A stretch of 64,000 bases of DNA from Rhodococcus sp. HM1 (lineage in GTDB: Bacteria > Actinomycetota > Actinomycetes > Mycobacteriales > Mycobacteriaceae): contig NZ_JALPTB010000003.1 in NCBI RefSeq assembly GCF_023218075.1, positions 153,566 through 217,565 of the forward strand, written 5' to 3'. Below the pieces are notes generated by a model, which saw nothing but the letters and a program-made list of their open reading frames with translations, was not told where the DNA came from and made no database searches. How positions within the stretch are numbered: position 1 is the stretch's first letter; every line of letters starts with the position of its first letter. The translations under genes were made by a program, and so were the position numbers. Shown piece after piece: positions 8,630-16,314 of the stretch.

Positions 8630-10300
8630 TCACCGGGCGATCTTCGAGGCCGTGGGGGTCGTGAACAGGCCGGCGGCGTACTCGCCGGCGGCGGTGTCGG
8701 TCGCCCGGTAGTGGAGTTTCTTGCCGGTCGCGCTGACCGGCAGCGACTCGACGAAGCGGTAGGCGCGCGGTCGTTTGAACGACGACAGCATCGGGTGGTC
8801 CCGGCAGTGGGCGTCGAGGGCATCGGCGGTCAGGGTGGGTTCCTCGGCGACGATGTAGGCCACGACGATCCGGCCCCACGTGTCGTGGGGAACGCCGACG
8901 ACGAGCGAGTCACGCACCTGGGGATGGGCGTTGAGGGCTTCTTCGACCTGCACCGGGTGGACGTTCTCCCCGCCGGAGACGAGCATGTCGTCCTTGCGGC
9001 CGACGACGGTGACGAATTCGTCGGCGTCCCACGTGCCGAGGTCGCCGATGTGCAGCCATCCGCGGTGGAACTTCGCCTTCTCCTGATCGGGGGAGTCGAA
9101 GTAGGCGTTGGCGCACTTGGGGGAGCGGACGATGATCTCACCGACGTCCTCGTCGTCCTTGGCGACCACGTCGTCCGGATCCGCGAGCCGGTCCGCGTAC
9201 ACGCGGACCACGCGGACGTCGTCGTCGGTGCAGGCGCGGCCCGCACTGCCGGCCCGGTCGGGCAGGTCCGCCGGCCGCAGGAAGGTGTTCCAGAACCCTT
9301 CGGTGCTGCCGTAGCCGTTGAAGATCCGGGGGTTGAGCACCTGCTGGTAGCGCAGCGCCGCTTCGCGTTCGAGCGGGGCGCCCATCGTCACGATGCCGCG
9401 CAGGCTGGACAGGTCGCGCGGGCGTGCCTCCTGGGCGGTGGCGAGCATCGCGAGGTTGGTGGGGGCGCCGATGAGGAACGTCAGTCCGCGCTCGGCGACG
9501 AGATCGAGCACCCGGTCCGCGTCGAACGTCCGCAGCGGCACCACCTCACCGCCGACGTAGAACACCGGGTTCGGGCCGCCGGAGTACAGGCCGCCGCGGT
9601 GGAACCACGGCGTCATGTTGAGCGTCCGGTCCTCGGGGGTCAGCGGGAAGTGCATGATCACGTCGTGCGCGCTGAAGACCTCGATCATGCTGTTGAGCGG
9701 CACGCCCTTCGGCATTCCGGTGGTGCCGGAGGTGTAGAGGCGGGTGGTCTCGTCCCACACCGTGCGGTGCAGCGGCGGCAGGGCCACGCGGTCGGCGGCC
9801 AGGTGACCGTAGCGGATCACGGTGACGCCGTCCGCTTCGACGGGGTCGCCGTCGCCGACCGCCACGATCACCTTCGGGGTGTGCTGCGCGAGCCGTAACG
9901 CCTCGCGCACCGTGTCGGTGAGTTCGGTGTCGTAGACGAACACCGTCGGCGCGCTCTTGTCCAGCACGAAGGCCGTCTCCCCGGCGGCGAGGCGGTAGTT
10001 CACCGGTGACCCGACCGCGCCCACGGCCTGGGTGGCGAGATACAGCTCGGCGAATTCGACACCGTTGAACAGCTGGTAGGCGACGACGTCCCCGGCGACC
10101 ACCCCGGCGTCCGCGAGACCGGTCGCGATGCGGTCCACCCGTGCACCGAGCTGGGCGTAGGTCCACTGCTGTCCGGTGTCCGGATCGCTGACGGCGATCC
10201 GGTTCCCGAACCGCCCGGTGTTGCGCCGGAAGCCGTTGAGGTACGTGAAATCGTTCTCGAAGTACTCCCGGTAGGCCCGGGCGTTGTACGACGCGGTCAT
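8630..10300 (-). CDS. aliA: AMP-forming acyl-CoA ligase, AliA-like (cyclohexanecarboxylate-CoA ligase)
   Basis: A 556-residue ANL-superfamily ligase that activates a carboxylic acid to its CoA thioester with ATP. Core motifs are in order: YTSGTTGMPKG (A3 phosphate loop), NGYGSTEGFWNT (A5), GWLHIGDLG (A7), GRKDDMLVSGGENVHP (A8 hinge) and a C-terminal SATGKK with the catalytic lysine. As the only ligase in a run that also contains BadH- and BadI-like enzymes, it most likely activates cyclohexanecarboxylate. A long-chain or aryl substrate cannot be excluded from sequence. Confidence 0.78.
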   Translation of the reverse strand: MTASYNARAYREYFENDFTYLNGFRRNTGRFGNRIAVSDPDTGQQWTYAQLGARVDRIATGLADAGVVAGDVVAYQLFNGVEFAELYLATQAVGAVGSPVNYRLAAGETAFVLDKSAPTVFVYDTELTDTVREALRLAQHTPKVIVAVGDGDPVEADGVTVIRYGHLAADRVALPPLHRTVWDETTRLYTSGTTGMPKGVPLNSMIEVFSAHDVIMHFPLTPEDRTLNMTPWFHRGGLYSGGPNPVFYVGGEVVPLRTFDADRVLDLVAERGLTFLIGAPTNLAMLATAQEARPRDLSSLRGIVTMGAPLEREAALRYQQVLNPRIFNGYGSTEGFWNTFLRPADLPDRAGSAGRACTDDDVRVVRVYADRLADPDDVVAKDDEDVGEIIVRSPKCANAYFDSPDQEKAKFHRGWLHIGDLGTWDADEFVTVVGRKDDMLVSGGENVHPVQVEEALNAHPQVRDSLVVGVPHDTWGRIVVAYIVAEEPTLTADALDAHCRDHPMLSSFKRPRAYRFVESLPVSATGKKLHYRATDTAAGEYAAGLFTTPTASKIAR

Positions 10301-10326
10301 GGTGTCCGTCCCTCCTGGTTGCCGGT

Positions 10327-11058
10327 TCAGCCGGCCATGGTGAGGCCGCCGCTGACGCTGATCACCTGGCCGGTGATGAACGACGCGGATTCCGATGCGA
10401 AGAACAGGACGGGCGCGGCGACCTCCTCGGGCCGGGCGAGCCGGCGGAACGGAATCGCTTTGATCAGTGCTGCCTTGAGCTTCTCGTCCTGCGCCTGGAA
10501 CAGCGGGGTGTCGGTGGGGCCGGGGCAGACGCAGTTGACGGAGATGCCGTGGCGGGCCATCTCTCGTGCGAGCGACTTGGTGAGGGCGATGACGCCGCCT
10601 TTCGCGCCCGCGTAGATGGACTCGCCGGAGCTGCCGACGCGGCCGGCGTCGGACGCGAGGTTGATCACGCGGCCCCCGTTGCCCGCGTCGATCATGCCGG
10701 GGAGGAAAGCGCTGCAGACGTGCACCGGGCCGAGGTAGTTGATCGCTACGACCTTCTCCGCGAATTCCGGTGTCGCGTTGAGGAATTGGTCGGTCCGGTC
10801 CCAGCCGGCGGCGTTGACGACGACGTTGGGGACGCCTACCTCGGCGAAGGTCCGATCGCGCAGTTCGTCGACCTGGGCGCGGACCGAGATGTCCACCGGC
10901 AGAGCGGTGATGAGTTCGGTGTTCTCCTTGGCGGTGGCTTCGGCGGCGGCGAGATCGAGGTCGGCGGCGATCACTCGGTCGCCCTGCGCGGCGAACGCCA
11001 GCGCGATGGCCTTGCCGATACCGGAGCCGGCGCCGGTCACCAATGCGATGTTGCCCAT
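10327..11058 (-). CDS. badH: Short-chain dehydrogenase, BadH-like (2-hydroxycyclohexanecarboxyl-CoA dehydrogenase)
   Basis: A 243-residue classical SDR. TGAGSGIG is the NAD-binding loop, NAAG follows, and the catalytic Ser-Tyr-Lys set lies in NLASDAGRVGSSGESIYAGAKGG. The segment ASDAGRVGSSGE and the C-terminal SGGLTMAG closely resemble what I recall of Rhodopseudomonas palustris BadH, which oxidises 2-hydroxycyclohexanecarboxyl-CoA to the 2-keto form. It is 26 bases downstream of nothing but a ligase start and 35 bases after the badI stop, consistent with one transcript. Confidence 0.83.
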   Translation of the reverse strand: MGNIALVTGAGSGIGKAIALAFAAQGDRVIAADLDLAAAEATAKENTELITALPVDISVRAQVDELRDRTFAEVGVPNVVVNAAGWDRTDQFLNATPEFAEKVVAINYLGPVHVCSAFLPGMIDAGNGGRVINLASDAGRVGSSGESIYAGAKGGVIALTKSLAREMARHGISVNCVCPGPTDTPLFQAQDEKLKAALIKAIPFRRLARPEEVAAPVLFFASESASFITGQVISVSGGLTMAG

Positions 11059-11093
11059 TGCGGAATGTCCTTTCGAGGGGTGTGACCGGCGGA

Positions 11094-11888
11094 TCAGGCG
11101 TTGACGTACTTGGCGAAGTCGGCGGGGCGCTTCTCCGCGAAGGCCTTGGCTCCCTCGAGTCCTTCGTCGGACTTGCCGAACAGGTCGAGTGCGGACATCG
11201 CGAGATTGCTCAGCCCGGCCTGGTGGTCGGTGTCGGCGTTGAACGACTGCTTGAGGAATCGGATCGCGGTGGGGCTCTTCTCGGCGATCTCGGCGACGAT
11301 CGCCTTGGCCTCCTCGAGCAGCTTGTCCTGCGGGACAACCCAATTCACCAGACCCCAGCGCTCGGCGGTGGCGGCGTCGTACTGGCGGCACAGGTACCAG
11401 ATCTCGCGGGCGCGCTTCTCTCCGACGACGCGGGCGAGGAAGGCGGAGCCGAAGCCGGCGTCGAACGAACCGACACGCGGGCCGGCCTGGCCGAACTTCG
11501 CGTTCTCCGAGGCGATCGTCAGGTCGCACAGGACGTGCAGGACGTGACCGCCGCCGACGGCGATGCCGTTGACCGCCGCGATGACGGGCTTGGGGACGTC
11601 GCGAATCAGCTTGTGCAGGTTGCCGATTTCGAACATGCCGGACTCGGTGGGGCCGTAGTCGCCGGTCTCGGCGCGCTGTTTGACGTCGCCTCCGGTGCAG
11701 AACGCCTTCTCGCCCGCGCCGGTGAGGATGATCGCGGCGACACGGCTGTCGGCCCAGGCGGAGCGGAACGCCTTGATCAGTTCTTCGACCGTCTTGCCGC
11801 GGAAGGCGTTGTAGCGCTCCGGGCGGTTGATCGTGATGATCGCGGCGTGGTCTTCGACCTCGTAGGTGATGTCTTCGAATCCGGACAT
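11094..11888 (-). CDS. badI: 2-ketocyclohexanecarboxyl-CoA hydrolase (ring-opening), BadI-like
   Basis: A 264-residue crotonase-fold enzyme and the first gene of the minus-strand cassette. It carries family features of BadI: NRPERYNAFRG, FCTGGD, DVPKPVIAAVNG, FLARVVGEKRAREIWYLC and a tail with NADTDHQAG. These match the remembered R. palustris BadI far better than MenB or ordinary hydratases, although MenB is the nearest relative. BadI opens the six-membered ring to pimelyl-CoA, which makes it the most diagnostic gene of the set. Confidence 0.87.
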   Translation of the reverse strand: MSGFEDITYEVEDHAAIITINRPERYNAFRGKTVEELIKAFRSAWADSRVAAIILTGAGEKAFCTGGDVKQRAETGDYGPTESGMFEIGNLHKLIRDVPKPVIAAVNGIAVGGGHVLHVLCDLTIASENAKFGQAGPRVGSFDAGFGSAFLARVVGEKRAREIWYLCRQYDAATAERWGLVNWVVPQDKLLEEAKAIVAEIAEKSPTAIRFLKQSFNADTDHQAGLSNLAMSALDLFGKSDEGLEGAKAFAEKRPADFAKYVNA

Positions 11889-11956
11889 GGTGACTCCTCG
11901 TCGGCTCGGGTTCGCGGGGTGTTTCGCGATGTGAATGAATGCCCCTTCACTGTGAG

Positions 11957-11988
11957 TGAATGTACATTCATTCCCGAAGGTGTGTCAA
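11957..11988 (-). promoter_or_regulatory. Promoter of the bad/ali operon with overlapping TetR-type operator
   Basis: On the minus strand a TTGACA -35 (11988-11983) and TACATT -10 (11964-11959) are separated by 18 bases. The perfect 14-bp palindrome TGAATGTACATTCA (11957-11970) covers the -10 and has near-symmetric flanks. A related half site, GAATGAATG, lies just downstream near 11933-11941. The pattern resembles operators of acyl-CoA-responsive TetR repressors such as Bacillus FadR. Repressor binding here would block RNA polymerase directly. Confidence 0.7.
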
Positions 11989-12043
11989 CCATCACAGAGA
12001 TCGCGACCCGTCGCGACGGGTGGAGGATCGGGCAGGGAAAGGG

Positions 12044-12541
12044 CTACGGGCCTGCGGTGATCGGGGCCACGACCGCGCCGGTCAGCCGGATCAGATCGGC
12101 GGGCGCCAGTTCGATTTCCAGCCCGCGGCGGCCCGCGCTGCACAGCACCTGCTCCCAATTCTGCGCGGACGAATCGACGACCGTGCGCAACCGGCTGCGC
12201 TGGCCGAGCGGAGAGATCCCGCCGAGCACGTACCCGGTGGCGCGTTCGGCGTCGGCGCGTTCGGCCATCACCGCCTTACCGCCACCGAGTGCCCCGGCCG
12301 CGGCCTTGAGGGAGAGCTTGGCCGGCACCGGGATCACCGCGACCGCGAGTTTGCCGTCGGACAGCTTCACCACCAGCGTCTTGAAGATCTGCGCGGCCTC
12401 GACGCCGAGCCGCTCGCCCAGCACGTCGACGGCCTCGGTGCCGTACGACGCGGCGCGGGCGTCGTGGTCGTATTCGTGAACCCGGTGCGACACCTTCTCC
12501 CGGGTCAGCAGTTTCGTCGCGGGCGTGGAGGTCGAGGCCAT
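12044..12541 (-). CDS. ybaK: YbaK/EbsC-type aminoacyl-tRNA deacylase
   Basis: A 165-residue YbaK-family protein, expected to hydrolyse mischarged Cys-tRNA(Pro) or a similar tRNA in trans. Recognisable segments include IFKTLVVKLSDGKLAVAVIPV with the conserved lysine, and GYVLGGISPLGQR, the family signature loop. The ATG at 12539-12541 was chosen because the longer upstream frame is low-complexity and overlaps the sigH control region. M. tuberculosis has a broken or short relative beside sigH (Rv3224A/B). It is divergent from sigH. Confidence 0.88.
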   Translation of the reverse strand: MASTSTPATKLLTREKVSHRVHEYDHDARAASYGTEAVDVLGERLGVEAAQIFKTLVVKLSDGKLAVAVIPVPAKLSLKAAAGALGGGKAVMAERADAERATGYVLGGISPLGQRSRLRTVVDSSAQNWEQVLCSAGRRGLEIELAPADLIRLTGAVVAPITAGP

Positions 12542-12587
12542 GCCGGACACTCTAGGGCCGCACGTTCCAGGACAGCGCCGGCCACGG

Positions 12588-12613
12588 GGAACAACTCGCC
12601 CGGACGCGTTGTT
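12588..12613 (+). promoter_or_regulatory. SigH-type autoregulatory promoter of sigH
   Basis: GGAACA at 12588-12593 is followed 17 bases later by GTT at 12611-12613 (a second GTT lies at 12608). This matches the SigH/SigR consensus of GGAAYA, 16-20 bases, then GTT. It lies 140 bases before the sigH start, and autoregulation of sigH from such a promoter is established in mycobacteria. Confidence 0.7.
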
Positions 12614-12752
12614 GATCCGGGGTGGCCGCCCCCGGTCGGGGGACGACCGTGAACGACGAACAGTGATCGAACAGTGATCGGAGTACCGCGTGCCTGTGCT
12701 GTGCCCACCGCGGCCGGTAGCCTTCACGGATACGGCAAGTGAAGGGATCGGT

Positions 12753-13397
12753 GTGGTCGAAGAGTCAGGTGCGGAGCTGGCCGAACGGTTCGAGCGTGAC
12801 GCGCTGCCGATGCTGGACCAGCTCTACGGCGCGGCCCTGCGGATGACCCGCAACCCGTCGGACGCGGAGGATCTGGTCCAGGAGACGTTCATCAAGGCGT
12901 TCTCGGCGTTCGCGTCGTTCAAGGAAGGCACCAACCTCAAGGCGTGGTTGTACCGGATCCTGACGAACACCTACATCAACTCGTACCGCAAGAAGCAGCG
13001 TCAACCGGCGCAGTATCCGACGGACGAGATCACCGACTGGCAGCTCGCCGCGACCGCCGAACACATGTCCACCGGTCTGCGGTCGGCCGAGGTCGAGGCC
13101 CTCGACGCGCTGCCGGACGACGCGATCAAGCAGGCGCTGCAGGAACTTCCCGAGGAGTTCCGGATGGCTGTGTACTACGCCGACGTCGAAGGATTCCCCT
13201 ACAAGGAGATCGCCGAGATCATGGGCACGCCCATCGGCACGGTGATGTCGCGCCTGCATCGCGGACGCAAGCAGCTGCGCGGCCTGCTCGCCGACGTGGC
13301 GCGTGAACGGGGATTCAACCGGGACGGCGCGGTCGACGCCGCCGTCGCCGCGGCAGCAGAAACGAAGACCGCGAACGAGAAGGGGGGAGCTCGGTGA
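12753..13397 (+). CDS. sigH: RNA polymerase ECF sigma factor SigH (SigR type)
   Basis: A 214-residue ECF sigma factor controlling the thiol-oxidative and heat stress response. Region 2 includes [14 protein letters not shown] and [17 protein letters not shown]; region 4 includes [19 protein letters not shown] and [18 protein letters not shown]. It is nearly identical to M. tuberculosis SigH through both regions. I chose the GTG at 12753 because GAAGGG lies six bases before it. A GTG at 12690 would add 21 residues. The stop overlaps the rshA start by four bases, which keeps sigma and anti-sigma synthesis coupled. Confidence 0.95.
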   Translation: MVEESGAELAERFERDALPMLDQLYGAALRMTRNPSDAEDLVQETFIKAFSAFASFKEGTNLKAWLYRILTNTYINSYRKKQRQPAQYPTDEITDWQLAATAEHMSTGLRSAEVEALDALPDDAIKQALQELPEEFRMAVYYADVEGFPYKEIAEIMGTPIGTVMSRLHRGRKQLRGLLADVARERGFNRDGAVDAAVAAAAETKTANEKGGAR

Positions 13398-13675
13398 GCG
13401 AGCCGACCGAATTCGAACCGATCGACTGCTCCGCGGTGATCGCGGACGTGTACCTGCTGCTCGACTCCGAGTGCGACGAGACGTCCCGCGCGCGGCTGGA
13501 GCATCACCTGCACGAGTGCGGCCCGTGCCTCGAGGCGTACGGCATCGAGGAGAAGATCAAATCGTTGCTCAGCCGCAAGTGCGGGGGCGAGCACGCTCCC
13601 GAAGGGCTGCGGGAACGCCTGATGATCGAGATCCGCCGGAACGTCGTGGTGAAGCGCACCGAGACGGAGGGCTGA
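13394..13675 (+). CDS. rshA: Zinc anti-sigma factor RshA (SigH antagonist)
   Basis: A 93-residue ZAS-family anti-sigma factor. The redox-sensing HxxxCxxC motif is seen as HLHECGPC at about residues 37-44, and an additional Cys lies upstream (DSECDE). Under reducing conditions it holds SigH inactive; oxidation of the cysteines releases it. The GTG start overlaps the sigH stop as GTGA, so the two are translationally coupled. Confidence 0.92.
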   Translation: MSEPTEFEPIDCSAVIADVYLLLDSECDETSRARLEHHLHECGPCLEAYGIEEKIKSLLSRKCGGEHAPEGLRERLMIEIRRNVVVKRTETEG

Positions 13676-13710
13676 CGGCCGAAGGCCGATCGAACCGCCC
13701 GAGAACCATC

Positions 13711-13746
13711 GAAGGGGCCGGAAAGCGTGTGCTTTCCGGCCCCTTC
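13711..13746. terminator. Hairpin terminator, 16-bp perfect stem
   Basis: A 16-bp perfect stem (13711-13726 with 13731-13746) closes a GTGT loop. It lies between rshA and the convergent bL37 gene and can end transcription from both sides. Confidence 0.85.
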
Positions 13747-13764
13747 GACGTCTGTGCCTACGCC

Positions 13765-13839
13765 TCAGGCGTTGGGACGCTTACCGTGGTTGGCGGCGTT
13801 ACCCTTGCGGCTGCGCTTCTTGCGGCCTCGCTTACCCAT
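13765..13839 (-). CDS. Small ribosomal protein bL37 (24 residues)
   Basis: A 24-residue, strongly basic frame starts MGKRGRKKRSRKG and ends NHGKRPNA. This matches the mycobacterial 50S protein bL37, which was found by cryo-EM of M. smegmatis ribosomes and is often missed by gene callers. The ATG at 13837-13839 has GGAG eight bases upstream. The gene is monocistronic, points away from the biotinyl protein gene and is followed by a strong hairpin. The position beside rshA and the biotinyl protein supports orthology. Confidence 0.85.
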   Translation of the reverse strand: MGKRGRKKRSRKGNAANHGKRPNA

Positions 13840-13934
13840 GGTCGGGACTCCTTTCTCGTTCATTACAGTGTTTCACGTGTGGTTGGGTGGGCCTGTCGGC
13901 AGGTCCACCGTCACGTCCACGGATTGGGGTTTCG

Positions 13935-14150
13935 ATGGCTGAAGACGTACGCGCCGAGATGGTTTCCACCGTCTTCGAGGTGGTGGTGAGCAAGGGGGAC
14001 GTCGTCGACGTGGGCGACACCCTCGTGATCCTCGAATCGATGAAGATGGAGATCCCGGTCATCGCCGAGTCCGCCGGCACGGTCACCGCGCTCGATGTCG
14101 CCGTGGGTGATGTCATCCAGGCGGGCGATCTCATCGCAGTCATCTCCTGA
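13935..14150 (+). CDS. Biotinyl-type small protein (BCCP-like, TB7.3 homologue)
   Basis: A 71-residue single biotinyl/lipoyl domain. ESMKMEIPV carries the lysine to be biotinylated, and VGDVIQAGDLIAVIS forms the closing strand. It matches M. tuberculosis TB7.3 (Rv3221c) closely. The partner carboxylase is not in the window, so the role as a carrier in acyl-CoA carboxylation is by family only. The ATG at 13935 gives the usual length. An upstream in-frame start would add 16 residues with no homology. It ends 14 bases before the kinase gene. Confidence 0.9.
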   Translation: MAEDVRAEMVSTVFEVVVSKGDVVDVGDTLVILESMKMEIPVIAESAGTVTALDVAVGDVIQAGDLIAVIS

Positions 14151-14164
14151 ACGGCGGGAAACCG

Positions 14165-15643
14165 GTGTCCACACTCAGTGCCCTGCTCGCCCAGCACACC
14201 GACCTGCCGGGTGCGGCGGTGGACCATCTCCAGCGCGTCGTCGGGGAATGGCAGTTGCTCGCGGATCTGTCGTTCGCGGACGTGCTGCTGTGGGTCAATG
14301 CGGAACCCAGCGACATCGTGTGCGTCGCCCAGTGCCGGCCCACCACGGCCTCGACCGTGCTGCCCGAGGACTCCGTCGGGACGATCGTGTCCGAGGACGA
14401 GCACCCGTACGTCCGGAAGGCGTTCGAGAGCGGAAAGATCGTCGTCGCGGACGTCGATCCGAACGACCCGGTGCCGCTGCGCCGCCAGGCCGTGCCGGTG
14501 CGCTGGGACGGCAAGGTCATCGCGGTGCTGAGCCGTGATGCGGCGCGCGTGTCCCGTCGTTCGACGAGTGCGCTCGAGACCGCCTATCTGGAATGCGCCG
14601 ACGCGCTGTACCGGATGATCTGCGAGGGCACGTTCCCGACGCCGGAGTCCCGGTCGGACACCAAGTCGAGCCCGCGCGCCGGTGACGGGTTCATCCGTCT
14701 CGACCGTGAGGGGCGCGTGGTGTACGCGAGCCCCAACGCTCTGTCCGCCTACCACCGCATGGGTCTGAACTCCGACCTGGTCGGCCAGGACCTGATCGAG
14801 ACGACGAGGGCGCTGGTCACCGATCCGTTCGAGAGCGGCGACGTCGCCGACTACCTCAGCGGTGCCGTGCAGGGCCGTATCGGTCAGCGCATGGAGATCG
14901 AGGCGCGCGGTGCGACGGTGTTGCTGCGGGCGCTGGTTCTGGCACCCGGCGGCCGACTCGAGGGTGCGGCGGTGGTGATCCGCGACGTCACCGAGGTCAA
15001 GCGTCGCGACCGCGCGTTGCTGAGCAAGGACGCGACGATCCGCGAGATCCATCACCGGGTGAAGAACAACCTGCAGACGGTCGCGGCGCTGCTGCGGCTG
15101 CAGGCGCGGCGCACCGGGAACGCCGAGGCCCAGCAGGCCCTCGGGGAGGCGGTGCGACGCGTGACGTCGATCGCGCTGGTGCACGAGGCGCTGTCGATGT
15201 CCGTCGACGAGGAAGTGGACCTGGACGATGTCGTCGACCGGTTGATCCCGATCGTCATCGACGTCGCGACGGTGGGCAACCAGATCCGGGTGCGACGCGA
15301 AGGCAGTCTCGGCGTGTTCCCGGCGGACCGGGCCACCCCACTCGTCATGGTGCTGACCGAGCTGGTGCAGAACTCCGTCGAGCACGCATTCGAGCCGGGC
15401 GCGCACGGGACCGTGACGCTGCGTGCGGACCGTTCGGCGCGGTGGCTCGACGTGGTCGTCCACGACGACGGCAAGGGCCTGCCGGAAGGTTTCGTGCTCG
15501 AGGAGGCCGACCGGCTCGGGTTGCAGATCGTGCGGACGCTGGTCGCTGCAGAGCTCGGCGGGACGCTGCGGCTCGAGCGGGGGGAGTCGGGCGGCACCGA
15601 CGCGCATCTGCGGCTGCCGCTGGGCCGGGTGCCGGTGAACTGA
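14165..15643 (+). CDS. pdtaS: PdtaS-like sensor histidine kinase (HWE/HisKA_2 type)
   Basis: A 492-residue soluble sensor kinase. It begins with a GAF-like domain (about 1-150), then a PAS-like domain (about 175-280), then the HisKA_2 dimerisation helix with IREIHHRVKNNLQ (phospho-acceptor His at about 296) and a HATPase domain with ELVQNSVEHAF (N box) and DDGKGLP (G1). PdtaS normally phosphorylates PdtaR, an ANTAR antiterminator that binds RNA. PdtaR is not in this window, as in M. tuberculosis, where the genes are also apart. No membrane segment is seen. The start is GTG. Confidence 0.92.
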   Translation: MSTLSALLAQHTDLPGAAVDHLQRVVGEWQLLADLSFADVLLWVNAEPSDIVCVAQCRPTTASTVLPEDSVGTIVSEDEHPYVRKAFESGKIVVADVDPNDPVPLRRQAVPVRWDGKVIAVLSRDAARVSRRSTSALETAYLECADALYRMICEGTFPTPESRSDTKSSPRAGDGFIRLDREGRVVYASPNALSAYHRMGLNSDLVGQDLIETTRALVTDPFESGDVADYLSGAVQGRIGQRMEIEARGATVLLRALVLAPGGRLEGAAVVIRDVTEVKRRDRALLSKDATIREIHHRVKNNLQTVAALLRLQARRTGNAEAQQALGEAVRRVTSIALVHEALSMSVDEEVDLDDVVDRLIPIVIDVATVGNQIRVRREGSLGVFPADRATPLVMVLTELVQNSVEHAFEPGAHGTVTLRADRSARWLDVVVHDDGKGLPEGFVLEEADRLGLQIVRTLVAAELGGTLRLERGESGGTDAHLRLPLGRVPVN

Positions 15644-15726
15644 CCGGGGGTCCGTACCGCTTCTCGGGCGCTGCGTACCCGGAGTCGCCGCGTACCCGGG
15701 TCGCGGACCTGCCGCGGGCAGACAAA

Positions 15727-15754
15727 AGCCCGGCACCCGAAATGGTGCCGGGCT
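15727..15754 (-). terminator. Terminator for whiB1
   Basis: An 11-bp stem with a six-base loop is followed on the minus strand by TTTTG (CAAAA at 15723-15727 on the plus strand). The orientation suits whiB1. The rest of 15644-15812 shows nothing I can name. Confidence 0.75.
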
Positions 15755-15812
15755 GTCCTCTTGCCCTGCGACGACCGCCCCGCCGTGAGGCAGGGTGGCG
15801 TCCGTGCTCTGT

Positions 15813-16067
15813 CTAGACGGCGGTGCGGGCGCGGGTACGGGCGTTGCGACGCTTGAGCGCGCGACGCTCGTCCTCGCTCATTCCACCCCAGACCCCGGCG
15901 TCCTGACCGGACTCGAGGGCCCAGGACAGGCAGTCCGCGACGACCGGGCAGCGGTTGCACACGAGCTTGGCATCAGCAATCTGCGCGATGGCCGGGCCGC
16001 TGTTTCCCACGGGGAAGAACAGCTCCGGATCCTCGTCGCGACAGATTGCCTTGTGGCGCCAGTCCAT
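15813..16067 (-). CDS. whiB1: Iron-sulfur redox transcription regulator WhiB1
   Basis: An 84-residue Wbl protein. Four cysteines for the nitric-oxide-sensitive 4Fe-4S cluster are seen at Cys9, then the CNRCPVVADC spacing at about 37, 40 and 46. GVWGG follows, with a basic DNA-binding tail (RRALKRRNARTRAR). WhiB1 is essential in M. tuberculosis and binds region 4 of the principal sigma factor. GGAG lies just upstream of the ATG. A long untranslated leader and CRP-like sites precede it. Confidence 0.95.
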   Translation of the reverse strand: MDWRHKAICRDEDPELFFPVGNSGPAIAQIADAKLVCNRCPVVADCLSWALESGQDAGVWGGMSEDERRALKRRNARTRARTAV

Positions 16068-16159
16068 GCTTCTACTCTCCTTCGAAGGTGCTCTGCACCG
16101 GGGTGATTGGTTGCTGCAAGTTCGTGCGCGCGTCCGACATGTGTTTCCGCGCGGTTACT

Positions 16160-16224
16160 TGTGAATGCTTTCACGAACGAGCGTGAAGTCAATAGAATTC
16201 GCCCCGACCGTGGGCAAGCTCACG
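16160..16224. promoter_or_regulatory. Two CRP-like sites upstream of whiB1
   Basis: TGTGAATGCTTTCACG at 16160-16175 fits the CRP/Cmr consensus TGTGA-N6-TCACA in nine of ten positions. A weaker copy, CGTGGGCAAGCTCACG, lies at 16209-16224. Two CRP sites control whiB1 in M. tuberculosis. The remainder of 16068-16314 holds the 5' leader and no gene that I can support. Confidence 0.6.
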
Positions 16225-16314
16225 CCACCGGTGTTCAGGCATGTTGCCGATCTAACTTTTTACACCCTTGACAGCGGAAATGTAACCCAATTCACATAAT
16301 CCCATTGTTGGAAT

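Noticed and set aside
16163..16192. whiB1 promoter using TTGACT at 16192-16187
   Set aside because: The -35 is good, but no acceptable -10 lies 16-19 bases downstream, so only the CRP-like sites are listed.
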